Shown here in pieces: positions 22,831-34,265 of a DNA stretch of 64,000 nt (positions are counted from its first letter, which is position 1; each line of letters begins with the position of its first letter). Below the pieces are notes generated by a model. That model searched no databases and was not told the origin of the DNA. It saw only the letters and a program-made list of their open reading frames with translations. The stretch is taken from the NCBI GenBank assembly GCA_015039365.1, contig WION01000217.1, positions 26,420 through 90,419 of the forward strand, given 5' to 3'. Source of the stretch: Amanita rubescens. Taxonomy: Eukaryota > Basidiomycota > Agaricomycetes > Agaricales > Amanitaceae. The translations under genes were made by a program, and so were the position numbers.

Positions 22831-23920
22831 GAGACACAGCTTACACTTTCATTGTGGAAGTTGCGATGGACGTGTGACCGTGACCATGACTACATGTGAT
22901 AATATGTTCGTTTTCATTAGTTTTCACAACTTGAAGCTCACTCACTAGCTTACTAGATGAGGGCGTCCGAGCACAGAACTGCAGGATTAGCACAACTACA
23001 GTGAAAATTTGCCCTATCTGCCCGATGAGGCTCAGGGCCATCGCGTGTAACGATTGGTAGGAACGACGATAAGGTGAAGGCCAGATATGTCGCAGTAATG
23101 CTTGAGATGGGCGAGGAATGGCATTGTAACGAATTGACTTGGTAACAGGCCTGGGTGCAGCCCACTCTGCATCCGACGTCGCTGGTGTCTCTGGCTGGCC
23201 ATGAGGACTGACTGACACCGATTTTGCATACCATTGTGGGTTCACAACGCATTCTTTGTGAGCCGTACACTTGGGATGGCCCTTATAGTCGAAACGGGGT
23301 TGACTATTCCCATCCTCCTTGCTCTTGAGGAAGTACCGTTTTCCGCATGCATAGGCGGGGTTTGCAGGAGGGGGAGCGAGGGCGATGATGGGCGCCTCTC
23401 CTCTCTGTAACTCTAGATATTCCATGAGCTGCAGTGTATCATTGTACCCTTGTCTTCAAGCCCCTCTAGTTGGTTTGAGATGCGTAGTATTTCCTCCCAT
23501 GTATCACGGGTACATGCTTTTCGAAGCAAAGTGCACGGGGAGAGCTGATAAGAAACCTGGCGGTGTCTATCCCCGCCCCTGTCCCTATCCCTCATGCGGA
23601 GATCGCCAGCCCAGTCGTCCGACCCCGTTTTCGATCATCACACGCATGCTCACGGGGTACACGTCAATCTGGCCAACCCAGCTGCTCCCTTTTGCTCGGC
23701 CACTGTCAACACGCCCCTCGCCCGCCCCACCATCACTGGCAAGACGTAGCCTGCAACACCCCAGGGCCCTCCCAGACTCTGGACGACGATCTACGCTACC
23801 TCAGCACTTCTCGTCATCAAACCCGTCTTTCATCGTAGAATTGTGATCGATACGACCTATATCTGCACCTATCTTGCCTTATCGATCTCGATATCTCCAT
23901 CGACGCGAGAGGTGACGAAC
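22831..23920. other. Stretch with only unsupported ORFs
   Basis: Overlapping ORFs on both strands (22841-23425 minus, 23385-23846 plus) show no motif I recognise. The minus-strand ORF has a hydrophobic run (IGQIGQIFTVVVLILQFC) that might be a membrane segment, but low-complexity flanks and lack of introns give no further support. Confidence 0.3.
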
Positions 23921-23924
23921 GGCC

Positions 23925-24290
23925 GGGATGGATCCCTCTACCCTTCCTCACGATCCTCTTCTACCCAGATTGTCAATCGATACTCTCCCCATGTCATCGC
24001 CAACGTATTCTTTGGCCACACTCATGACTGGATCGGACCGAGGATCACCCCTCGACCAACCTCAACAGTGGATACCGTCTCTATGAAGTCGACCCTGATG
24101 GTTTCAACATTTACGATGCAAATATCTTTTATAGCGGCATCTCTAGCTTCCTGCCAGCCCTTAATGAAACTGGGCCCATATTCAACTTTAAATAGTTGAC
24201 GCGAGATATGTACAACCCCACTGTGTCCTGGCCTGCAGACATGTCTCTGAATGTGATGTAACCGGCGTTTCTCAGGTGAAAGAAGGCGGG
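23925..24290 (+). pseudogene. Acid sphingomyelinase-like phosphodiesterase, C-terminal remnant
   Basis: One frame gives TQIVNRYSPHVIANVFFGHT with the metal-binding GHTH of calcineurin-like phosphoesterases, then WIGPRITP. After a frameshift comes LNSGYRLYEVDPDGFNIYDA, then FYSGISSFLPALNETGPIFN. A TAG interrupts before LTRDMYNPTVSWPADMSLN, which is typical of the sphingomyelinase C-terminal region. The first metal motifs (D.H and GNHD) were not found upstream. Secreted acid sphingomyelinases hydrolyse sphingomyelin; this copy cannot. Confidence 0.65.
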
Positions 24291-25480
24291 ACTTGTGGCC
24301 ACACAGGGTTTACAACGATCAAAGATGACCACTACGACCTCACAAGGCTCACTGTTGTCCTTGCCACAACCGACTTCTCCTGTTGTCTCTTGACTTTAAC
24401 AGCCTCCCTGCCTGCTGCCACCTCGCCACTTCCGCATCTGCCCTGTTACATGTATACCTGCCCCCCTGCATCCGACAACTCCAATCCCAATATCGGAACT
24501 AGTACGCGTGGAAACATGATCATCCACAGCCCTCACCCCACATATCATCAAATAAGGTCTCTCCACACTACAACCTCTCACTGCTGTCCGACATCTGGAT
24601 CCCCAATATCAGAACTATGTATTCTCGTGAAGAGTGTTGCTCAAGGGAATATCTTTTCGACATCATTGATACCATATCATTGTCAGACTGGGCATCATGT
24701 TTATGGTAACTACCGATACCAATACATGTAATAGATTAATTAGATGAGGCTATGCATATTAAAGATGGCCTTGGACATGCCACGCAAAGCGATGAAGTTT
24801 CCTGATGCTATGGGATCGTTAATGATCATGAACAACACGCAATTTGCTTGTTACGACAATGGTACAGTAATCATGCACATGAGTGAGCACTAGTAATCAT
24901 TGGTGATTGGCGATGCTCCAGGGTATGGCAAATTTTAATCTATTGGTACTATCATCATGCCCAATGATCAGGTCACGATGGCCTCCTTGAAGAGGCAATA
25001 AGTGATCATGATGAACCACTGATGAACCGCCTTCATTCACGATCTTTCCTGATGTTTAACGAAAGATCTTGATGATGTATCGTGATCACGGGAAAATCAC
25101 GAGTGATCATTACCTTTTTGGCAGTGCTTGGACGTTTTGTCCAATTCCGCAGCACATAGGCTGTAGATGATGTTCGGATTTCTGGTCCTGGATTGAAAGC
25201 AACTGACATGAGTCCGATGAGGATAACGCTTAATTCAATAACAGATTTGCACGTTCCTTCGTTTTTCTCCGAACCAATGTCAATGAGGATGGACAGTGTA
25301 CAAATTGGTAATGACAGTGAACCGAAACGTATAACTGTACAACGGTCACAGTTTCCTTATTCCTATAACGGGGGCGTATGCGTTCACCGATTATTGATCT
25401 CAGGGATAAACAATAAAGCAATGTAATTCTGGCCTCGGACCATGCCACGCAAAGCGGTGGCCCACACCTCTAAGTACAGG
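24291..25480. other. Gap with TGATCATG-rich sequence
   Basis: No coding region is supported. 24810-25110 contains many TGATCA/GATCATGA/AATCATTGG words. A 24-bp block with ATGCCACGCAAAGCG occurs at 24777 and again at 25440, suggesting an old duplicated repeat. Confidence 0.35.
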
Positions 25481-26600
25481 AAAGGAAGGAACCCTAATAC
25501 AGCCGTGGGAGTACCACCGGAGAACGCCGAATAATTTAAATAAAGACTCAATCGCCCTTGAACGCAAAGTGTGTTAAATATAGAATTATATTTATAGAAT
25601 GATTAACTACTGATTAACTATAATCGATGTTACTCATATCGCTCGCGTCATCCTTTATGTATGACATAGAGATGACATCATAATGAACTCATTATGATAT
25701 CATGGTGACATCATGATAGACTCATGATCACACCTTATGGTGTGCTTAGCACGCCATATCTTCTCATCTATACTATATGCTTACACATATGTAGATACAT
25801 ATTTGTTCCCTCTTAGTATATAAACCTGTCCTGTATCGTAGAATAGGACAATCCATTCTCTTCCTCTTACTATCACTACTACGCCGAAGGGTAGTGTTAA
25901 GATCATATCGCAATAGGTAAGCTATTGCACCTGCTCATGCTGTGGACACGCTCTCGCGTAGACCTGTCTTCTTCGTCAAAGTGAGTATTCAACACTCCTT
26001 CAGTTACATGACGAGTGTTGTTTTCAACTCTTAGTCGACTCGTCCCCACTTTAACTCGTGTGGGTCGCTGACATGAATGACTTTCTGACATTTTCCGCTT
26101 TTGTCTTTTTTTTTCATTCCTTTTTTTCTGACTCTCTGTTCATAAGCTGGACTACTACTACGTATCTTCTCAACTCCTAATGATGGATTCACTTCGGCGC
26201 GACTAAGGTCTCGAATACCATGATTCGCAACGTCATCTACACCGAAAATCATCTAACCGGTAAACTTAAGACTAGTTGGCCATGAAGAGTCGGCTCCGTC
26301 ATCTCCTCTCTGGCGAGTAATGGATGGCCGGGTGGTCGAATGCCGACTGGAAACCTAAAATGAAAATCCTATGGTCAGGTTCTGCGCTTGACTAGGGCAA
26401 ACATCCGCGGATGCAGTCGTGGCCGCTGCAAGGATATTGTTTGCGCTAGCGAACAGCCTTGCTGGACGCCCGTTTCCGATGATGGCAACAGACGACGACG
26501 GTTCTGCAATATGCCCTTCTGTGCGCAATATTTATCACACAAGCGCTGCCCGGTCGGTCCATTGAATGCGTGAGCGATGGGTAAGACGCAACTTATGCCC
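25480..26600 (-). pseudogene. HsbA-unit remnant (3' flank plus C-terminal piece) with LTR insertion
   Basis: The block CCCTTGAACGCAAA...GTGAGTATTC...GACGAGTGTTGTTTTCAAC...GGGTCGCTGACATGAATGAC is shared with 37150-37680 and 54660-54950. 26370-26480 (CTGCGCTTGACTAGGGCAA...GCGAACAGCCTTG) aligns with the last coding part of the HsbA-like gene at 55135-55240. No intact frame remains. A solo LTR at 25572-25978 splits the flank. Confidence 0.55.
25572..25978. mobile_element. Solo LTR (407 bp)
   Basis: It starts TGTTAAATATAG and ends TTCTTCGTCA, with AAGTG on both sides (25567-25571 and 25979-25983). The paralogous block at 37240-37275 lacks it. A TATATAAACC box is at about 25816. Family not identified. 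Confidence 0.65.
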
Positions 26601-27113
26601 TTCTCGCCTTGCCCCTCTTCTTTGGTTTTGTAACGGACTCGGGTAGCCACTCATTCGCACTCGAATCTTTATCGGAGTCAGCCGGTTTTTCCACTCTTTC
26701 CACTAGAGGCGGTCGGTCGAGTATGCTCGAACTGGTATCTTGGTCGCCACGACGCATTTTCTCCGCCCGTGCAGCTGCCTCTGCGATTTCCTCAGGGCTA
26801 ACCTCCTCTCCTCTCCTTATCTGGGCTGCAATATCTGGTGTGACACGTATTTTCTTGACGTTCGTTTGAAAACCTGGTGCTGTAAAGTAAACGCGTTAAG
26901 GTCGAGTTGAAAACAAAAAGTTCCCGTTTCGTACCGCTGAAACGATCAGAAGAAGGCCGATGCGGAAGTGCGTTCGGCCAAAGGGGCTTCGGAGGTCAGT
27001 CCTGGGGGTGCCTCGGAGGCAGAGAGGGTGCCGAATGCGAAGGTGAACGAGTGGAAGGTGTCCGAAGCACCGAGGAACGAAGGGAACGAAAGGAATCGAA
27101 CTCGGAGCAGTAA
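26594..27113 (-). CDS. Small hypothetical protein, partial or broken
   Basis: The minus strand from about 26882 reads VTPDIAAQIRRGEEVSPEEI, then AAARAEKMRRG and NEWLPESVTKPKKRGKARRA before a stop at about 26596. This charged, structured-looking C-terminus is unlike random translation. A CTTTACAG acceptor precedes it at about 26884 and a possible donor lies at about 26935, with a Ser/Pro-rich upstream exon that contains a stop in the most likely frame. It may be a nuclear or RNA-binding-type protein by composition only. Gene status and start are uncertain. Confidence 0.4.
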
Positions 27114-27513
27114 TGGGGTGATAATTCGCTAACTACAACTACGTACACAATGGTATATATACTACGGAGGCATGAGGTGACCATGTGATGAATCCTGCAC
27201 CGAGTCCGAGGCCTGTGCATGCGTCCGAACACAAACGATCATCCTCCGGGATTGAGCATAGGCTCGGAGTGCTTCGGGGAGCTTCGGAAGGTTTCGGAGA
27301 TCGGTTCCAACGTAGCCGGAATCGGCTCGTTACACCGCCTTTTCCAATCCCGTGTTTTTTTAGACGCCAGGCGAGGTACCATTTGCGAGCAAAGTAACTT
27401 GCAGTTAGCAGGACCGGAGGTATACTATTCCAACACTCGTTAGTTAGGGTAAGAATAATATATGCCTACGTACAGTATCCACCACAACGAAGGGTATTGA
27501 TCAGACTCTTGCA

Positions 27514-29052
27514 TTGTGTGCCACGTGGCAAAAGATCACAAAGTCAGCTCTTCACCTCAGCACGATCATCTCTCGCAATTCAACTTCTCTCCTCTCACAC
27601 ATTTCTCACCTCGCTAGATCATTCCCAAATCACCCACTCTTATTCACACTTTCACACAACAGCACAACAGACTCTGCGGTTGATTTATCTAGGATAGTCG
27701 GACAGTTGACCACTTTCTCTTCGCAGTCGATCGGGTGTCTCTCTGCACCATTACCGGGGCCGCATTTGGGGTTTACAGCTTGCTCGTTGGCGATTTTTGA
27801 CCCTCAAAATGTCGCGGCCGTGTTTCGTTCGATGGTTCCTGGAAGACAGCGGGTGCAGGTTGGGCGATGGAGGCCAGTTGGACAGAAAAAGGAACTTGGA
27901 GAGGATCCGCAGTTAGGCCAAGGTTGGTGGCAAGGAGAAAGCATAAAAGATTGGGAAGACGTTTGGAATTCCAGTGTTGAAACTCAGGTGTTGCCGGAAG
28001 GATTGAAAGGCAAAGAGTCAGTGATTCCGTATAAGCTTAGGGTCTGGCTTTTTGACTCGCGTTTCAGGGATATCTCATCTATCGTATATCTGACGGATGA
28101 TGCACCCGAAGGGTTGTCCAGCTCGTTGTTATCCAACTATTCCAATTCGTCGCAAGTTGGTCTCGTTGCTTCCTCGACGCCATTCGTAAACGGCAGGCCA
28201 TTCACGCTCTTTCACAATAAAAATGTGTACGACTTGGGCGCCGTTGGGATTGCTCTCAAGGGATCCACTGCGCGCAATTTTGCCTCTGGCGTCTCTTTCG
28301 TCGGTCTTTCGCCTGTATCGAAACCCATGAATGTAACACAGTACGCCTCGCTTTGCCTTCACATTTTGGCAAAAGCTCATATATATATGCGCATGTAGAT
28401 GCGAAGGCAACATGGTCATCTCGTTGGACGACCAAAATCCAACTCAATTATTACTATCGTGTATTCGCGAATCTGGCCTTGCTGAGACTCCTTCCAGCCT
28501 CAAAGATGACCTAGGGTTCGTCCTAGGCGTTGTCGAAAACGGAGAGGTGACGTTTCGCATCAGTGTATCAGACAATGGTTACTCAACTGGAGCTTAGCTT
28601 GTCCAGGTGCACAAAATAACCGCTGGTGACCCGTCCCACGGGACCATCTCATTGGGTACCCAAAGTTCTCCTAAAGAGGGCGCTACCGTTCAGGTGCGAA
28701 TTGTCTAACTACTTTATCCTATTTTTATCTCATTCGAACCTAGTTTTTCCACCGCAGGACAAATTCGCTACACAATCCTCTCACAGAACAAGGCATACTT
28801 TTCACACCTTATGCATCTACTGGGGAACCATCGTTCAAGCCGAAATCATTGAACTTTTTCTCAGTTACCGGAGACGACATGTTCAAGGCTCAAGTGAATA
28901 GCGAAGGCGCATATATCTTACATGATACTTTTATAGCGGCGAGTGAGAATGGGTTTTTGTTCAGCCCAAAGCAGCGTAAGCTACGGGAAAACTCGTGGAC
29001 TTGCGCTGTCCCTGGGGCTCTCGGTACTTTGGAATGCATCTATGGAGATTAG
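27514..29052 (+). CDS. FIST-like domain protein (456 residues, four exons)
   Basis: Exons are 27514-28340, 28399-28546, 28607-28693 and 28744-29052. The introns are 50-60 nt, all GT-AG, and the spliced length is 1,371 nt, in frame throughout. Key segments: SFPNHPLLFTLSHNS, SQSIGCLSAPLPG, YLTDDAPEGLSSSLL, GLVASSTPFVNGRPFTLFHN, VYDLGAVGIALKG, SLDDQNPTQLLLSCI, FIAASENGFLFSP and WTCAVPGALGTLE. This order of a FIST-N-like then FIST-C-like half is known from agaricomycete proteins. FIST domains are proposed ligand sensors, but the fungal role is unknown. The first in-frame ATG gives an N-terminus (MCATWQKITKSALHL) that could direct to mitochondria. No defect is seen. Confidence 0.8.
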
Positions 29053-29785
29053 GGAGTATACTACTGACCGGGCGTCATCTAATGTTAATGTTAAGTACTA
29101 AAGGAAGATACCCTGTGCTTATTCGAATTCCGAAGCCCGAAAGGACAAGGTCGCACGGTGTTAGCCAAATGAAAATGAGTAGCGTGATATGTATTTCAAG
29201 AGGCAGCCATCGTGATTGACATAAATTTGACTTGTGTACCGCTGATCTCCCTTCCTTTCTTTCCCTTATTCACTCACCACACCACCTCATACACTGAGGT
29301 AAACACTAGTGAAACTATATTGTCTTCATTTTCCTTGCTTCCTCTTGCCATTCCTGATTGTTAAAACTTTCTTTCTCCAATGGCCCCAAAGCTGGCCATT
29401 GAATCTACACTCTTGCATAGCTTGTCATCCACTGTGGTATCCCTGTCTTTTGTTAACATGTCAATGTTGAGCATATTAATGAGTCTCCATCCTTGACTTT
29501 CATATTTCTTTAGAGCCAGTGAGTTGATTCTTTGTTGTCAGACCACATACAAGTGTTGATTCAATCACAAAATGTTGAAAACAGATATACAGTACAGTAG
29601 TACAAAAGCAGAAAACTGAATGAGAAAGGCTGAAAGTACTATAGCTAATGAGTTAAACATGAGAGGATACTAGGGCAAGTTGACATGCCATTGAGTGGAG
29701 GTTTTACTAGGATGTGCTGAAGATACTAGGGGCAAGTTGACATGCCATCATTGAGTGGAGGTTTTACTAGGATGTGCTGAATATA
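29053..29785. other. Intergenic, with a duplicated 3'-side repeat
   Basis: No gene is supported. Two near-identical ~61-bp copies (AGGGCAAGTTGACATGCCAT...GGATGTGCTGAA) lie in tandem at 29671-29724 and 29725-29785. Confidence 0.5.
29671..29785. repeat. Two-copy tandem repeat, ~61 bp
   Basis: Both copies carry GGGCAAGTTGACATGCCAT, GAGTGGAGGTTTTACTAGGA and TGTGCTGAA. The second has a CATT insertion. They end at the stop codon of the GTPase gene. Confidence 0.7.
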
Positions 29786-32700
29786 CTATATCAGCAATTC
29801 CAGCTCAAAGAAGACAGGGACTGAGTTACATAATAAATTGTTAAGAACTATTTTCCTGAATTCAGCACACTCTTCATCAGATGGGTGATGTTTGATGGTG
29901 AACCAATCACCGATGTCCTTTGACCTCAAGTAGTGATCCACTTCTTGTTCAACCAGTGCATGCTGGGTCTTCAGATAAAGTTTCCAGGCCTTGGTGAAGC
30001 CATCAGTGGAATTGCAGCCTTGCTGGACAATCCAAAAGGAATGTTCAAGACAAATAAGGATGGCTGTCCATGTAATGGTAAGAAACTGCAAATATAGAAA
30101 GGGTAGGATTAATCAGACCAAAGAGACAGTGCAAAGAAGGTGCCTATGTAATTGGGAATACTTGAGTGAAGGGAATGAAAGAAGGAAATATGACCTTACA
30201 TTGAATTGAGTTTTCACAAGACCCTGAACATTCTTTACCTGTGAAATGTAGGCCTAGTATTAATGGAGTAGGGCAAGGAGAATGGATGGGAGAAGACAGG
30301 TACAAACTAAACAAATGTTAGGAATTCAAATTGAGCTAGGAGGCACACAGTGACTCACTGCCTGGATGGGATTTCATGGCAACATGTCAGCAATTCAAAT
30401 TGAGCTAGGAGGCACACAGTCACTCACAAGCTGGATGATATTTCATGGCAACATGTCAGCAATTCAAATTGAGCTAGGAGGCACACAGTCACTCACAAAC
30501 TGGATGGGATTTCATGGCAACATGTCAGCAATTCAAATTGAGCTAGGAGGCACACAGTCACTCACTCCCTGGATGATATTTCATGGCAACATGTCAGCAA
30601 TTCAAATTGAGCTAGGAGGCACACAGTCACTCACAAACTGGATGGGATTTCATGGCAACATGTCAGCAATTCAAATTGAGCTAGGAGGCACACAGTCACT
30701 CACTGCCTGGATGGGATTTCATGGCAACATGTCAGCAATTCAAATTGAGCTAGGAGGCACACAGTCACTCACTGCCTGGATGGGATTTCATGGCAACATG
30801 TCAGCAATTCAAATTGAGCTAGGAGGCACACAGTGACTCACAAGCTGGATGGGATTTCATGGCAACATGTCAGCAATTCAAATTGAGCTAGGAGGCACAC
30901 AGTCACTCACTCGCTGGATGGGATTTCATGGCAACATGTCAGGAATTCAAATTGAGCTAGGAGGCACACAGTCACTCACTCCCTGGATGGGATTTCATGG
31001 CAACATGTCAGCAATTCAAATTGAGCTAGGAGGCACACAGTCACTCACTCCCTGGATGGGATTTCATGGCAACATGTCAGCAATTCAAATTGAGCTAGGA
31101 GGCACACAGTCACTCACTCGCTGGATGGGATTTCATGGCAACATGTCAGCAATTCAAATTGAGCTAGGAGGCACACAGTCACTCACTCGCTGGATGGGAT
31201 TTCATGGCAACATGTCAGCAATTCAAATTGAGCTAGGAGGCACACAGTCACTCACTGCCTGGATAGGATTTCATGGCAACATGTCAGCAATTCAAATTGA
31301 GCTAGGAGGCACACAGTCACTCACTGCCTGGATGGGATTTCATGGCAACATGTCAGCAATTCAAATTGAGCTAGGAGGCACACAGTCACTCACAAGCTGG
31401 ATGGGATTTCATGGCAACATGTCAGCAATTCAAATTGAGCTAGGAGGCACACAGTCACTCACTGCCTGGATAGGATTTCATGGCAACATGTCAGCAATTC
31501 AAATTGAGCTAGGAGGCACACAGTCACTCACTCGCTGGATGGGATTTCATGGCAACATGTCAGCAATTCAAATTGAGCTAGGAGGCACACAGTCACTCAC
31601 TCCCTGGATGGGATTTCATGGCAACATGTCAGCAATTCAAATTGAGCTAGGAGGCACACAGTCACTCACAAGCTGGATGGGATTTCATGGCAACATGTCA
31701 GCAATTCAAATTGAGCTAGGAGGCACACAGTCACTCACTGCCTGGATGGGATTTCATGGCAACATGTCAGCAATTCAAATTGAGCTAGGAGGCACACAGT
31801 CACTCACTCCCTGGATGGGATTTCATGGCAACATGTCAGCAATTCAAATTGAGCTAGGAGGCACACAGTCACTCACTCCCTGGATGGGATTTCATGGCAA
31901 CATGTCAGCAATTCAAATTGAGCTAGGAGGCACACAGTCACTCACTCCCTGGATGGGATTTCATGGCAACATGTCAGCAATTCAAATTGAGCTAGGAGGC
32001 ACACAGTCACTCACTCCCTGGATGGGATTTCATGGCAACATGTCAGCAATTCAAATTGAGCTAGGAGGCACACAGTGACTCACAAGCTGGATGGGATTTC
32101 ATGGCAACATGTCAGCAATTCAAATTGAGCTAGGAGGCACACAGTGACTCACAAGCTGGATGGGATTTCATGGCAACATGTCAGCAATTCAAATTGAGCT
32201 AGGAGGCACACAGTCACTCACTCCCTGGATGGGATTTCATGGCAACATGTCAGCAATTCAAATTGAGCTAGGAGGCATACAGTCACTCACTCGCTGGATG
32301 GGATTTCATGGCAACATGTCAGCAATTTAAATCAAGTGAAGGAGGCACACAGCAGCTCACCTTCTAGATATGAGGTGAATCATTTCTATCAATTTGGAAT
32401 TCTCCATGTAACTTGCTTATTACCTCCTATTCATGACATTCAGAAGTTACCTTCCTATCACTTTGAAATTCTCACATCATCCCCCTTATCATTTGCATAA
32501 TTAGTATATTGTCAAATGAGCTTAATGTCATACTCACATACTGAATACCCAGATTAAACTTTGTCACCAATATTTGGTCATGATACTTACATCCTGAAAC
32601 AACTGTCATCACCATCTTCCCTGGCTCAAGTAGAAGTGGACTCTCACATAATCCTTCTCAGTTTCAGTCATGGCTCAAGAAAATGCATTCAATTTGCATA

Positions 32701-34063
32701 CCTGCTGATAGCAATGTCCAAACCAAGATGCAGCCTTGTAAATCAAGTTATCCTTTGTTTATTTGAGCACTCAAATCTCTACAATTGAAGAAAAAATGTA
32801 CCACTGTTGAGGTATTCTCAAAGATAAACCTCATAGAGAGATAAGTTGAAGGAACAGCATATGAGTGGATGACAGACTGGTTCAATGCATATTCAATGCA
32901 GACCTCTAGGTTATTCTGTTGGACAGTGACAAACAACATCTTCAGTGCCATGTCATCAATTGATGCCGCTGTCTGTTTGATTAGTTCCCCAACTTGTTCC
33001 TGATGATTACCTTCATCCTCCTGGATAGCTGGGCATGCTATAAGTCCCAAGATTGGTCACTAAATGTGAAGAGACATACATTCAAATCGCACATATGTGC
33101 AAGGTGGAAACTTGTAACCCTTAAGTGGCTTCTCAAATTTCTTCTCCAAGGCAGCACAAGCAACTTCTCTATTCTTCTCATCATCTTCATTCCTATCATA
33201 GACCTGGGTGATGAGATCATCGAATTTCGTGAAGATTGCCACAACCGGAACTGTCTGTGGTCAGCCACAGTGAAGAGTCTGGAGATTCTAAATGATCTTA
33301 CCATTGCCACATTGTTGCTCATTGAAGAACCTCTGTTCCAATCCCAATAACGGGCGAGATATGTCCGGGGCAAAACAAAACCTGAACACATGGTCAGTTG
33401 CGCCACATAAAGGAAGGATAAAACTCACCATATTGCGTGTATTTGGTCCTTTACTTCATTTGCTTTTGCCTTCTCTTGTATGAAAGAGACTACGTCCTGA
33501 AGTTCCTGCTCGCCTCCTGCCTCAAAACCAGGAGAGTCATGGAAGATGAACTGTGGGTTGCTCTCAAATGAAAACTCGTCATGGACATTATGAATCCCTC
33601 GCTACAGCATCAAAGTCAACAACCTGGTTCAACTAGAGAAATGCACAAGGATCACCTTCGAGGTCGGGTTAATCTGTCGGTGGAAGGGATGATGAAAGTG
33701 AGGTATCAATTGAAGCGGATATCATACCTTGCTGTAAACTGGATCCTCCTTCGTATTGCAGACCCGCTTCAGCAGCGTCGTTTTACCGGCATTCGCCCTC
33801 CCGATAACGAGGATACGGAAGTGGGTGTACTTGGCCCGGAGTTTCGCAGCTTCTTCCGGGTCGGTCGTCATCGTTAATGCAGTTTTCGCAGCTTCTTCCA
33901 GGTCGGTCGTCATCGTTGATCCAGTTTTCGCAGCTTCTTCGGGGTCAGTCGTCATCGTTGATGCAGTGGGCGTGCTCTGCGATCCCCGTCCGAACATCTT
34001 CTTCAGGCGATTGGAAAGTCCTTTAGACCCTTTGGCAGTCTGTGGCGGGCGTTGGTCAGCCAT
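29786..34063 (-). CDS. GTPase of an agaricomycete G-domain family with a micro-exon array
   Basis: The start is at 34063. Exons 1-5 are 34063-33728, 33601-33429, 33381-33302, 33250-33080 and 33037-about 32840. The last two are 30238-30200 and 30085-29786. Motifs: P-loop GRANAGKTT (G1), HDSPGFEAGG (DxxG, G3) and VPVVAIFTKFDD (TKFD, G4). They are followed by ASIDDMALKMLFVTVQQNNL. The C-terminus (WTAILICLEHSFWIVQQG) is a probable membrane helix. Residues ~30-75 contain three copies of a STMTTDxEEAAKT motif. Between exon 5 and 30238 the gene passes through AASWFGHCYQQ (about 32734-32702). It then runs through micro-exons at 32593-32591 (GAT), 32540-32538 (TAT), 32484-32476 (nine nt), 32426-32424 (GAG) and 32363-32361 (AAG). 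The 29-triplet array and TTT at 30306-30304 follow. All are phase 0 with no stops. The long alternative, one ~2 kb intron, is not excluded. Confidence 0.7.
30307..32360 (-). repeat. Tandem array of 66-nt intron-like modules separated by variable triplets
   Basis: There are 29 triplets spaced exactly 69 bp apart (plus-strand positions 30359, 30428 ... 32291). On the gene strand each 66-nt module begins GTGAGTGACTG, contains TTGCTGACATG (branch-point-like) and ends ATCCCATCCAG. The triplets are GGA x9, GCA x7, CTT x6, CGA x5 and TTT x2. The 28 inner modules differ by only about ten substitutions in total. The edge modules are 67 nt (32294-32360, donor GTGAGC) and 52 nt (30307-30358, branch point TCCTAAC, acceptor TTTAG). 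Because 69 is a multiple of three, the opposite strand shows long ORFs (MGFHGNMSAIQIELGGTQSL repeats). These are treated as shadows. Confidence 0.9.
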
Positions 34064-34265
34064 ATCGATGAGGGGAGGAGATAAGAGCTTTCGGGTCCAT
34101 CCACGAGGCTTCTCGTCACTTCAGTTCAGAACGCTCCTTATGGAAGGCGATCGTTATAGAGTTCTCCCACGTCATCCAAGCACCGCAGAGCCTCATTGTT
34201 TTCGTAATATACTCTTTGGATAAGAGCCGTTTATCCCAAGTGGTTCATATCAAGGCGCCATATAA

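Noticed and set aside
22841..23425. 194-codon minus-strand ORF with a hydrophobic run as a membrane protein gene
   Set aside because: No conserved motif, no intron support and competing ORFs; left as unsupported.
24810..25110. TGATCATG-rich sequence as a regulatory or replication-origin cluster
   Set aside because: The words are irregularly spaced and no comparison is available; likely an old repeat.
30366..32078. Long plus-strand ORFs (156 and 409 codons) with a 23-residue repeat MGFHGNMSAIQIELGGTQSL...
   Set aside because: They arise because the 69-bp unit is a multiple of three. They are broken wherever GTCACT becomes GTGACT (TGA), have no 5' or 3' gene context, and lie antisense to the GTPase gene.
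30307..32360. CRISPR-like reading of the regular array
   Set aside because: The host is eukaryotic, the separators are only 3 nt, and the conserved units carry splice signals rather than palindromic repeats.
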